A program made the position numbers and the translations under genes. 64,000 bases of DNA from Planctomycetota bacterium. GTDB taxonomy: Bacteria; Planctomycetota; UBA8742; UBA2392. Positions 52,906 through 60,900 of this stretch are shown one piece after another (the first letter of the stretch is position 1; each line of letters opens with the position of its first letter). Location of the stretch: assembly GCA_025993795.1 (NCBI GenBank), contig JAMQHL010000017.1, forward strand, positions 33,423-97,422, given 5' to 3'. A model generated the notes under the pieces. The model was not told the origin of the DNA, did no database searches, and saw nothing but the letters and a program-made list of their open reading frames with translations.

Positions 52906-54040
52906 CAGTGTTGGCCTCAAAGAGTCGGTACTTGCGATACAGAACGCCCCCGGCCTTATCGGCCAGAGACACCATTGGTTCATTGTCTTCGAGCACCCAG
53001 CTGAGCTCGCAGTACTGATATCCCAGGGCCTGCCCATTCTGGATGACCTGGTCGATCATCATGGCGTCAACGCCTTTGCCGCGATGCTCTGCCACGACGC
53101 CCATGAGCATGGTGCGAAACCCGCGAACCGCGCGCAGGCCATGGAGCAGCTTCCACCATCCCCACGGAAGCAGCTTGCCATCCGGGATCTTGTGCAGGAC
53201 TTCATTGATGTTGGGAACGCAGACGATCATGCCCACCGGTTTGCCGTCGATACTTGCCACAGAAGTGATTCCCGGACGCACGATCGGCTTCAGGTCAGCG
53301 GCGATGGCATCCACCTCGGGCGGTGTGACTTCTACAAAGCCCCAGTTCTGCGCCCACGCTTCATTGAAGATGTCAAGCATGGTCTTGATGTCGGCGCGGA
53401 AGCCCTTGCTGTCAAGGCGCACGGGCCGCAGGTCAAGCTTGGGTGCGCGGCGCCGCACGGCCTTCATCAGGCGCTGGAAGCGCTCGTCGGCCATGGTTGC
53501 GCGCGTGACCAGGTACGCAAGGAGATCTTTGGCTTTGCGCATACCGGCGTCTTCGAGCAGGCGCTTGTAATAGCGCGGATTGTGCGCCATCAGGATCAGC
53601 GGAATGCCATTAAACCCCTCATACAGCACTCCGGGGCATTCGTCGTTCAGGCTGTAGTTTACCGGGCCGAGGATGCGCGAATAACCCTTGTCTTTGACCC
53701 ATTGGGCGGCGCGGCGTACCAGCGCGCTACACGCGCCAGCGTCGTCATCGCATTCAAAAAAGCCAAAGAAGCCGGTGCTGTCGCCGTACTTTTTCGCGTG
53801 CAGGCGGTTCTCAATCGCGGCGATGCGTCCGACGGTTTCGCCGTCGCGCTTTGCCAGAAAGAACGCTGCATCGCCATGTTTGAAAAACGGATACTTCTTG
53901 CGATCAAGCAGTTTGCGGACGGCCATGCGCAACGGCGGCGCCCAGTCCTCGTCGCCCTGGTTCACACGCCACGGCAGGTCAAGGAAGTCGGGGCTGCGGC
54001 GGGGTTCCGGCAGTTCTTCGATCTGGATTTCACCGGCCAT
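52889..54040 (-). CDS. GNAT-fold acyltransferase-like protein (YghO-like)
   Basis: A 383-aa protein. ATG 54040 follows CCGGAGATTCC. It opens with FLDLPWRVNQGDEDWAPPLR and the family block FFLAKRDGETVGRIAAIENR, FFGFFECDDDAGACSALVRR, ILGPVNYSLNDECPGVLYEG, then a C-terminal GNAT half (MGVVAEHRGKGVDAMMIDQV) with an acyl-CoA-type R-G-K-G loop. Members of this group are cytoplasmic and of unknown substrate; acyl transfer to a small molecule or peptide is likely. It overlaps the PBP4-type gene, so the two are probably co-translated. Confidence 0.78.
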   Translation of the reverse strand: MAGEIQIEELPEPRRSPDFLDLPWRVNQGDEDWAPPLRMAVRKLLDRKKYPFFKHGDAAFFLAKRDGETVGRIAAIENRLHAKKYGDSTGFFGFFECDDDAGACSALVRRAAQWVKDKGYSRILGPVNYSLNDECPGVLYEGFNGIPLILMAHNPRYYKRLLEDAGMRKAKDLLAYLVTRATMADERFQRLMKAVRRRAPKLDLRPVRLDSKGFRADIKTMLDIFNEAWAQNWGFVEVTPPEVDAIAADLKPIVRPGITSVASIDGKPVGMIVCVPNINEVLHKIPDGKLLPWGWWKLLHGLRAVRGFRTMLMGVVAEHRGKGVDAMMIDQVIQNGQALGYQYCELSWVLEDNEPMVSLADKAGGVLYRKYRLFEANTDDLLP

Positions 54041-54110
54041 GGAATCTCCGGAAGACGAATCGGCAAATGGGTCCGATAAACTATATGGAAAGACGCAAGG
54101 CAACCGGCAC

Positions 54111-54146
54111 AAAAGCAGACAACGGCCCGTTGGGACCGTTGTTTGC
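54111..54146 (-). terminator. Intrinsic terminator after the large IPT lipoprotein
   Basis: On the minus strand, GCAAACAACGGTCC (54146-54133), loop CAAC, then GGGCCGTTGTCTGC (54128-54115), a 14-bp stem with one mismatch and one G-U pair, followed by TTTTGT. It lies 30 bases after the lipoprotein stop. Confidence 0.85.
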
Positions 54147-54176
54147 AACGAAAGCGCTCAAATGGTCGGCGCGCGT

Positions 54177-57100
54177 CTACTCCTGCTTGCCGACCGCGTA
54201 CACGTACACCGCGCCGTCAATCAGTGTCTCCGGGCCGATTACGTCGATATGCACGGGTGTGCCGATGGTGTTGCCGGTTGTGCGGTCCAGATCAAGCCGG
54301 TGAAACCGCAGGTACGACTTGGCGTTCGGAATCGGTGAGCCGGTGTACGCCGATGAGCCCTCACCAAAGTACAGCGAGAAGCGCAGCGGGTCCTGGTACC
54401 AGCCCATACTGCGGGTGATCTTGTTGCCGGTGGTTGTGACCACCTGCGCAGAGGTTGTCAGCGCGGTCTCATTGTCTGACAAGGACTGCACCACGTCGTT
54501 TACAACGTAGAGCGAGCCGCCGGCTGCCCCGGAGAAACGATAGCCTTCCGCGAAACCAGTCGCGCCCTTGACCACAGCCAGCACAGCGCCGTCCCGGGAT
54601 GGCTCCACGACCTTGATGACGCCCGCGCCCGGAATGTTGGTCAGGTTGATCGCCAGGCTGGGCAGGGGGCTGGAAAGGCTGTTCATCTGCAGAACGTAGA
54701 CGTCTTCTTCGCCGGCATTTTCTTCGGCGACGAACATCAGGTATTCCGAGGTGAAGGCCGTAAGCCCCGGCCCATGCAGGCTGCGCAATTGGTTGCCCCA
54801 GTGCTCCAGATTTACTGCGCCTGCCGGGTCGGGCGCGAATCCCGGCGGCAGATAGGTGTTTTCAAGTGGTGAAGCTGCCGTGCCGTTGCGCGGCATCTTC
54901 ATGTTGGCGCTATCGTGAGAGCGCTGCACCGGTGCGATAATCGTGGAGACGCCATCGCGCAGGTCCAGATAAAGCAGGTCACCGTTGTCGGCGTCGATCA
55001 GGAACAGCACATGGCCGCCGCGAGACTGAAAGCCGCCAAAGTAGTTATCGGTATTGGTGGCCGCGCCGGAATTGTATGGCTGCGGCGCGCCGGCCTCTGT
55101 TCGGTTCGTGATGCTGGGTGTTGCGATGCCGGTGGCGGTCAGGATGATGTTTGCTGTAAACAGGTGCTGGTTCTGCCCGTCGACGCCCGTGCCGTTGACC
55201 GTGGCAACGCTGAACACCAGTCGGTTACGCATGCCCGCGTTGGGGGCAACTTTCGGAAAGTAGAAACCCGGAACGATTGTCATGTCGGCATGAAAGACTG
55301 CGCCAACGCCGTAGCTACCGGTGGTGGTGCTGTTAAGCCGGAAGCAGTCGTTTGTGCCCTGCCCAATCCGCGCCACGTACAGGTAGTAGACCACAGCCGC
55401 GGGCGTCGTGCCGTCAACCGTGTTGCGGTTCTCTCGGGTAACGAAGGCGCACAACTCGCCGTCGAAATTCACCACGACGTCTGAGCCGGCCAGGTTGGTG
55501 CTGCCGCTGAATGCGTTGATTCCGGCCATGTAGACGCGTCGGTCGTTGGCGCCGTTGTCGACGTTGCCGCTGCCATATGTGGCATTGCTGCCCAAGTCCC
55601 ACATCACGATCTGTTTGGCACCGCCGCCTCCGGCAAAGTCCGTAACCGAAATGATGTTGGGGTTGCCGGTGTTTGCGTTCTGGATCGCAAATACATTATG
55701 GGTCGAGTACGCGGGCGGGGTCTGCGTGGTTGAGGTGAAGCGCAGGTTGCCGTCGCCGGCAATGAAGACGATGGTGTTGCCGTCGCCGGAAACGTTCAGC
55801 TCGTCGGCAACGTAGCTGTGGGTGGTGCCGCCCGGCCAGTTCTGGGCTGCGGCAACCGGTGCTGTGCCGGATGTGCTGCCGTCCACGGCGCAGCGATACA
55901 CGTTGCCGGTGCTGGTTGCGAAGTACAGGTAGTTCCCAGCAAACTGCAGGCTAAGCGGCTTGAGCGTGCCGGTTACAGCGGTCAGGTTCAACTCGTTGGC
56001 ATTGCCTCCGCTTGAAATCCATGGCGTGCCGTCACAGCGGCACACGAATATGCGCGGCGTAGCATTGTCGTGCGCAACCGCGAAGAACGGGAAGCTCGCG
56101 AACTTCTCATGCAGCGCGATTTCTTCATGCACCGGCTGACCTCCGGTATTGAAGTTCTCAACTTCACCATTGCTGTAGGCTGCGAAGAACGCGTCGGACA
56201 GGCCGGTCGCCGTCGGCCCGGTTGAACCGCTTTCGGTGCTGGTGTGGTGGAACAATTTGCCCGTGACTGCCTTGTTCACCGCAGGCAACGCCGGGTCGCC
56301 GTCCGGCACCGCGGGCAGGTACGTGCGCGTGAACGAGGGCAGGGCGAAGTGGGCGAAGATGCTGTTGGCTTCGCGGAAGCTGACGCCGCTGTTCATCAGC
56401 GGCTCCGGATATGAGTGTGTACCGTTGGGCGCGAACAGGGTCGAGCCATTGTACATGAACCGGTTGCTCAGCCCCGCGGGCGAAGTGATCCGGTCATAGG
56501 CCGGGTCGAACTTTCGAATCGTGCGCACAAAACTGTCCGGCGCGTTGGCAATCATGTTGTCCTGCACGCCCGAGACAATCACATACTCCTCAGGCGGTGG
56601 CGAAGGCGGCGTACCGCTGTGCGTGAATGTGAACGGATTACCCGTCGGGCCCTGCGGCGGCGCGCTTGCGACAGGCACCGGGATCAGCGGCGGTGTGCCC
56701 TGGTCCGAAAAGTACGCAATCACCGTCACGGAAAGAGTTCCTCCGGTGAAGTTCTCGGTTGCCGGTACAGCCGGGATCACCACGTCCCACGTGTCAGCCA
56801 CCGTCTGCGTTGCCGCAACGTTTACGGTGCCGCTTGCGAACAGGAAACTGATGATGATCAGGTACTGGCTGGCACCGATTGGTGCATTTGTGCCGGTCAT
56901 GACCATGGTGCCGCCGCCGAACTCATCGCTGGTGTTCGGCGCCATCGTTGCCGCCGTCGGCAGCGGCGGAGCCCCCGCTGGCAGGTAGGTGAAGCCATTC
57001 GGCAATGACAGGTACGGAGGATTCTGCCCTGTAATGAAGACATCAATATCAACCGAGCCTGTCCCCGGCGGCGCTGTGAACATGTTGTTGCCGGAACCAG

Positions 57101-57404
57101 GGTTCTCGATGCGGTTGCCGACGCTGTTGGTCATGCCGTTGAACTGCAGCGTGCCGAACGTGACCACAACGGCAGTCAGTGGCAACAGGTTCTGGCCCTC
57201 AATGAAGAAGTCCGTGCTCGAAGCCTCTGGCCCGACGTTCGGCGAGCACGAGATCAGGCGCGGCACGATGTTGGGGTTGAACACGCCGCCCGACCCGGGC
57301 GTGACCGTGAACGATCCGCCAACCGTGCTGACCTTCTCTATGCACCCCGAAGTGACTACTGCAAGCGCGATCAGGAGACCGCTGACGATCCAGGAATACT
57401 TCAT
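54177..57404 (-). CDS. 1075-aa lipoprotein with IPT/TIG domain and beta-propeller-like body
   Basis: The ATG follows CGGAGGACAC. A lipoprotein signal has the box VTSGC (Cys21). An IPT/TIG-like domain lies at about 45-145 (PRLISCSPNVGPEASSTDFF, LPNGFTYLP), then a similar unit to about 265 (MAPNTSDEFGGGTMVMTGTN). The rest (280-1075) is rich in Asn, Thr and Gly with repeated blades, for example GNYLYFATSTGNVYRCAVDG, GDGNTIVFIAGDGNLRFTST and GGHVLFLIDADNGDLLYLDL, like a six- or seven-bladed propeller. It is probably surface- or periplasm-exposed. Composition differs from the neighbours (much Asn/Thr), as is common in such secreted proteins. Function unknown. Confidence 0.78.
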   Translation of the reverse strand: MKYSWIVSGLLIALAVVTSGCIEKVSTVGGSFTVTPGSGGVFNPNIVPRLISCSPNVGPEASSTDFFIEGQNLLPLTAVVVTFGTLQFNGMTNSVGNRIENPGSGNNMFTAPPGTGSVDIDVFITGQNPPYLSLPNGFTYLPAGAPPLPTAATMAPNTSDEFGGGTMVMTGTNAPIGASQYLIIISFLFASGTVNVAATQTVADTWDVVIPAVPATENFTGGTLSVTVIAYFSDQGTPPLIPVPVASAPPQGPTGNPFTFTHSGTPPSPPPEEYVIVSGVQDNMIANAPDSFVRTIRKFDPAYDRITSPAGLSNRFMYNGSTLFAPNGTHSYPEPLMNSGVSFREANSIFAHFALPSFTRTYLPAVPDGDPALPAVNKAVTGKLFHHTSTESGSTGPTATGLSDAFFAAYSNGEVENFNTGGQPVHEEIALHEKFASFPFFAVAHDNATPRIFVCRCDGTPWISSGGNANELNLTAVTGTLKPLSLQFAGNYLYFATSTGNVYRCAVDGSTSGTAPVAAAQNWPGGTTHSYVADELNVSGDGNTIVFIAGDGNLRFTSTTQTPPAYSTHNVFAIQNANTGNPNIISVTDFAGGGGAKQIVMWDLGSNATYGSGNVDNGANDRRVYMAGINAFSGSTNLAGSDVVVNFDGELCAFVTRENRNTVDGTTPAAVVYYLYVARIGQGTNDCFRLNSTTTGSYGVGAVFHADMTIVPGFYFPKVAPNAGMRNRLVFSVATVNGTGVDGQNQHLFTANIILTATGIATPSITNRTEAGAPQPYNSGAATNTDNYFGGFQSRGGHVLFLIDADNGDLLYLDLRDGVSTIIAPVQRSHDSANMKMPRNGTAASPLENTYLPPGFAPDPAGAVNLEHWGNQLRSLHGPGLTAFTSEYLMFVAEENAGEEDVYVLQMNSLSSPLPSLAINLTNIPGAGVIKVVEPSRDGAVLAVVKGATGFAEGYRFSGAAGGSLYVVNDVVQSLSDNETALTTSAQVVTTTGNKITRSMGWYQDPLRFSLYFGEGSSAYTGSPIPNAKSYLRFHRLDLDRTTGNTIGTPVHIDVIGPETLIDGAVYVYAVGKQE

Positions 57405-57685
57405 GTGTCCTCCGCATCTCGAAGCACTGACGCAAGCCGCTTGTTAACGGCATTGCGAGCGACCCGAGCATGTCCTCCCATGACAGGATGTAAGCAAATG
57501 GCATGCCCCGCAGGCGATGCTGTTCTTACACTGTCGCGAATTGCCTCTCCAAAGTGTTAATCTAGGGCGGCAGATGGCTTTACGCAAGTTTTCTAAGCCA
57601 GAACCGCCCATCCTGTCGCTCCGCATGTCAGATTCTGGAACTGTGCAAGAACGACACATTTCGGGGTTTGGGTGGCAACACAGGC
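57405..57685. other. Gap upstream of the IPT lipoprotein, no gene supported
   Basis: This 281-base gap should carry the promoter of the IPT lipoprotein (minus strand). I see no consensus promoter, hairpin or small gene that I can defend. The next gene upstream ends at 57686 on the same strand without an obvious terminator. Confidence 0.4.
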
Positions 57686-58222
57686 TCACTCCCATTCCAT
57701 TCGTGTACTGACTGCCGGCCGGATTTCCGTCAACATCTCAAGCGTCGGCTTGTCGCCAAGGTCGTCAATCAGGCGATCCAGCAACCTGATTTCTGCCGGA
57801 CGCAGTTTCGTCTTTGCCCCCAGACGCACTTGCACCTGCCACTCTCGCAGAACTGTCAGCGCGCTCTCGGCGTTGATCCGGCTGGTGTGAACCAGGGCGT
57901 CGTCATCCATACGCCGGAACTCAAGCACGACCTCATGGCCATACGCCAAGACCTGCAGTGCCGCCGGCAGCAGGCTGATGCTGACATGACCATCTTGGTC
58001 GGTGTGCAGCCGCTCCGTAATCTGGAAGCCGTCTTCTTCACGTGGGCCGGCGGCTTTAAGCCACAGGTCGGCAATGCCGCGATTTTCAATGCGCTGCTCG
58101 GTAGGGCCCAGCGGGCGGTAGGTGTCGGTTTCTTCGGTCCATGAGCGCGTGGTGCAGCCAGCGGCCAGCAGTGCGGCCACAACGAGCAACGAGGCGAAAG
58201 TGGTCCTACTTTTTCTCGTCAT
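57686..58222 (-). CDS. Small lipoprotein
   Basis: A 178-aa protein from ATG 58222. A lipoprotein signal with LLAAGC (Cys23) precedes a mixed alpha/beta domain: PTEQRIENRGIADLWLKAAG, HVSISLLPAALQVLAYGHEV, LREWQVQVRLGAKTKLRPAE. No family recognised. Its start lies 17 bases inside the upstream lipoprotein gene, so both are likely made together and may act together in the envelope. Confidence 0.68.
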   Translation of the reverse strand: MTRKSRTTFASLLVVAALLAAGCTTRSWTEETDTYRPLGPTEQRIENRGIADLWLKAAGPREEDGFQITERLHTDQDGHVSISLLPAALQVLAYGHEVVLEFRRMDDDALVHTSRINAESALTVLREWQVQVRLGAKTKLRPAEIRLLDRLIDDLGDKPTLEMLTEIRPAVSTRMEWE

Positions 58223-58583
58223 CGTTGGAGTCGACTGCAAAGAAAACGAGGAAGACCGTCAGGCCCAGGCTCACAACGCTGCCCAAGATGCCGAAGAAAA
58301 CGAGTCCAAAACTATCCCAATCGAAGGCAAACTCGGTGTCTTCGTGCTTGACGTACAGGCGTTCGCTTGGCGTGACCGCTACCTGTACCTGTTCGCTGGC
58401 CGTCACATGCAGGTGTCCCAGGCTGCGGTCTTCTGTGTATGCGGGCGCTGCCAGCGGCGTGATCTCAACGCGGTCCTGCCGCTGCCAGATGTCGGTTGAG
58501 CTGCTGGCACAGCCGATGCTCAAGACGCCGCAAGCCAGCAACGCCGGGATCATGCCAAGTCGAACTGGATTCATGGGCGGCAT
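58206..58583 (-). CDS. Small lipoprotein with C-terminal membrane helix
   Basis: A 125-aa protein if it starts at ATG 58583; ATG 58574 is nearly as likely, and neither has a ribosome site. The signal ends at LSIGC (Cys25). A beta-type stretch follows (DRVEITPLAAPAY, LGHLHVTASEQVQVAVTPSE). A hydrophobic helix (FGLVFFGILGSVVSLGLTVF) precedes a charged end DSNDDEKK. A lipid at one end and a helix at the other is odd; the Cys may instead be ordinary. It is divergent from the methyltransferase gene. Confidence 0.62.
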   Translation of the reverse strand: MPPMNPVRLGMIPALLACGVLSIGCASSSTDIWQRQDRVEITPLAAPAYTEDRSLGHLHVTASEQVQVAVTPSERLYVKHEDTEFAFDWDSFGLVFFGILGSVVSLGLTVFLVFFAVDSNDDEKK

Positions 58584-58655
58584 ACTAGCTTGGGTCCGCG
58601 TGCAAGTCTGGTAGTTCGGGGTGCAGGGCACTGAACGCGGCGGTATAGTCCCGGC

Positions 58656-59393
58656 ATGGATGAGCCATGGTACGTCCGCGCCTTTGCTTCTGAGTACCTT
58701 GAGCTGTATCACCACCGCAGCCCGGTACAGGGTCGCCAGCAGGTTCAGCAGATGCTGGCCGCAGCCTTGTTGCCCAAGAGCGGTCGCGTGCTCGATCTCT
58801 GCTGCGGCGCGGGACGTCACCTGCAGCCCATGCGGGCTGCCGGGCTGCGGGCATGGGGGCTGGACCTCTCACAGCCGCTGCTGGCTGCTGGCGAGCTTGC
58901 GGGCATCGCGGTGCGTGCTGATGCGCTGGCGATTCCGTTTGCCGATGCGACATTTGACTGTGTGACTAACCTCTTCTCGTCATTCGGATACTTTCCCAGC
59001 GACGATGCGCACCGCGCAGTGCTGGCCGAAGTCGCCCGCGTGCTGGCGCCAGGGGGCAGGCTTGTGCTGGACCACATGAATGCGGTCGTGACGGTTCGTG
59101 ATCTCGAGCCCGTGAGTGTCGAGCAGCGTGACGGGCTGACGCTGCGCCAGACGCGACGCTACGACAGCCAGAGCAGGCGCGTGATCAAGGAGGTCGAGTA
59201 CATTCCGCATGGCCTGCCGCCACGGCACTGGCACGAAAGTGTGCGCCTGTTCGAGCCGGCAGAGCTTGATGCATTCATTTCGCGCGTTGGACTGAGTGTC
59301 GTGGCCCGTTTCGGCGACCTTGACGCAAGTGTCTTCAAGGAATCCACAAGCAACCGACAGGTGGTTGTCGCCCAAAAGCCCGATTCCACTTGA
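58656..59393 (+). CDS. Class I SAM-dependent methyltransferase
   Basis: A 245-aa protein with SAM motif I VLDLCCGAGRHLQPM (residues 45-59), motif II LDLSQPLL, motif III ADALAIPFADATFDCVTNLF and motif IV RVLAPGGRLVLDHMN. The last third is beta-rich (PPRHWHESVRLFEPAELDAF). It is of the UbiE/small-molecule type; the substrate is unknown. It stands first in a plus-strand run with purC and purE; the 76-base gap to purC suggests a loose link at most. Confidence 0.85.
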   Translation: MDEPWYVRAFASEYLELYHHRSPVQGRQQVQQMLAAALLPKSGRVLDLCCGAGRHLQPMRAAGLRAWGLDLSQPLLAAGELAGIAVRADALAIPFADATFDCVTNLFSSFGYFPSDDAHRAVLAEVARVLAPGGRLVLDHMNAVVTVRDLEPVSVEQRDGLTLRQTRRYDSQSRRVIKEVEYIPHGLPPRHWHESVRLFEPAELDAFISRVGLSVVARFGDLDASVFKESTSNRQVVVAQKPDST

Positions 59394-59436
59394 CGCCCAA
59401 CGCCAAACGAACAAAACCAGCACACGCCACTGCAGT

Positions 59437-59469
59437 CCCCGAAACCCGAAACCCCGGAACCCGGAAACC
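59437..59469. repeat. Short GAAACCC/GGAACCC tandem repeat in the purC leader
   Basis: CCCCGAAACCCGAAACCCCG then GAACCCGGAAACC directly precede the purC ATG: four to five copies of a CGAAACC/CGGAACC-type 7-8-mer. They occupy the place of a ribosome site, and none is seen. Confidence 0.5.
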
Positions 59470-60348
59470 ATGTCCGCAATACTCCAGACCAACATGCCTG
59501 ACCTGAAGCTGCTTCACCGCGGCAAGGTGCGGGACTTGTACGAGCTTGAAGGCAACCTGCTGCTTGTCGCATCAGACCGCCTGAGCGCATTCGACGTCAT
59601 CATGAGCCAGGCCATTCCCGGCAAAGGCCGCATGCTGACTGAGTTGTCGCTGTTTTGGTTCGAGTTCCTGCAAGACATTGTCGGCAATCACCTGATCACG
59701 GCCGACGTCGCGAAGATGCCGGCGATTACGCACAAGTACCGTGACCAGCTGGAAGGCCGCACGATGTACTGCAAGCGCGCCGACATCTTTCAGGTCGAGT
59801 GCGTTGCGCGCGGGTATCTGGTGGGCAGCGGCTGGAAAGATTACCAGAACACCGGCGCCGTGTGCGGACACAAGCTTCCCGCGGGGCTGCAACTGGCGCA
59901 GAAGCTTCCGAGTGTGCTGTTCACTCCCGCGACCAAGGCGCCGCAGGGCCAGCACGACGAGAACATTGACTTCGAAACGATGTGCGCGACAGTCGGCAAA
60001 GAAGCAGCCGGGAAACTGCGCGACCTGACCATCAAGATCTACGAGAAGGCAGCAGAGTTCGCCACGACCAAGGGCATTATCATCGCCGACACCAAGTTTG
60101 AGTTTGGCTTGCACGACGGCAGGATCATCCTGTGCGACGAAGTGCTAACGCCCGACAGCAGCCGTTTCTGGGACGCCGGCCGGTACAAGATCGGCACCAG
60201 CCCCGAGAGTTTTGACAAACAGATCGTGCGCGACTGGCTGGAAAAGCAGCCATGGAACAAGAAGGCGCCGCCGCCCGACTTGCCGCCCAACATCACGCAG
60301 CGTACGGCGGACCGCTATCGTGAAGTGATTGACCTGCTGAAGTCGTAA
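59470..60348 (+). CDS. purC: SAICAR synthetase
   Basis: A 292-aa protein, the eukaryote-like longer type. ATG 59470 gives MPDLKLLHRGKVRDLYEL; no Shine-Dalgarno is visible. Family segments are LLLVASDRLSAFDVIMSQAI, RADIFQVECVARGYLVGSGW, FTPATKAPQGQHDENIDFET, ADTKFEFGLHDGRIILCDEV and LTPDSSRFWDAGRYK. It joins CAIR with aspartate and ATP in purine synthesis. It lies 24 bases before purE, the preceding step. Confidence 0.96.
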   Translation: MSAILQTNMPDLKLLHRGKVRDLYELEGNLLLVASDRLSAFDVIMSQAIPGKGRMLTELSLFWFEFLQDIVGNHLITADVAKMPAITHKYRDQLEGRTMYCKRADIFQVECVARGYLVGSGWKDYQNTGAVCGHKLPAGLQLAQKLPSVLFTPATKAPQGQHDENIDFETMCATVGKEAAGKLRDLTIKIYEKAAEFATTKGIIIADTKFEFGLHDGRIILCDEVLTPDSSRFWDAGRYKIGTSPESFDKQIVRDWLEKQPWNKKAPPPDLPPNITQRTADRYREVIDLLKS

Positions 60349-60372
60349 GGCGCATCTTGAGGAGAGCAAGAC

Positions 60373-60870
60373 ATGCCCGACGTTGTCCTGATGATGGGTT
60401 CAGACTCAGATTGGCCGACGCTGGAGCCGGTGGTGACCACGTTGCGCGAACTGGGCGTCTCGTGTACGGCCCGCGTGCTTTCGGCCCACCGTACGCCTGA
60501 CCAGACGCGTGCGTTTGTCGCTGAGTCAGAAGGCTCCGGTACCCGCGTCTTCATCTGCGCCGCGGGCGTTGCCGCCCACCTGGCCGGCGCCGTGGCAGCC
60601 CACACAGCCCGGCCCGTGATCGGTATTCCGGTTGCGTCGGGGTCCCTGAACGGCTTTGACGCGCTGCTGAGCACCGTGCAGATGCCCCCCGGGGTGCCGG
60701 TGGCGACCGTGGCCATCAACGGTGCGGTGAATGCAGCCGTGCTGGCTGCGCAAATCCTTGCCACAGGCGACGCTGAACTGTCGAAAAAACTTGTAAAGTG
60801 GCGCGCCGCGCAGACGTCAAAGGTCCTGGAAAAGGACAAGCGCCTGCAGGACAAGCTGAAAGAACCCTAG
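60373..60870 (+). CDS. purE: N5-CAIR mutase
   Basis: A 165-aa class I PurE with MMGSDSDWPTLEPV at the N-terminus, CTARVLSAHRTPDQT with the catalytic His, and FICAAGVAAHLAGAVAAHT and GIPVASGSLNGFDALLSTVQ. A GAGGAG ribosome site lies 10 bases before the ATG. It moves the carboxyl of N5-CAIR to C4. PurK is not in the window. The start of the next gene, 31 bases on, has its own ribosome site. Confidence 0.96.
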   Translation: MPDVVLMMGSDSDWPTLEPVVTTLRELGVSCTARVLSAHRTPDQTRAFVAESEGSGTRVFICAAGVAAHLAGAVAAHTARPVIGIPVASGSLNGFDALLSTVQMPPGVPVATVAINGAVNAAVLAAQILATGDAELSKKLVKWRAAQTSKVLEKDKRLQDKLKEP

Positions 60871-60900
60871 GCGCGCCTCCCCCGCCGCGCGGAGAAGTGC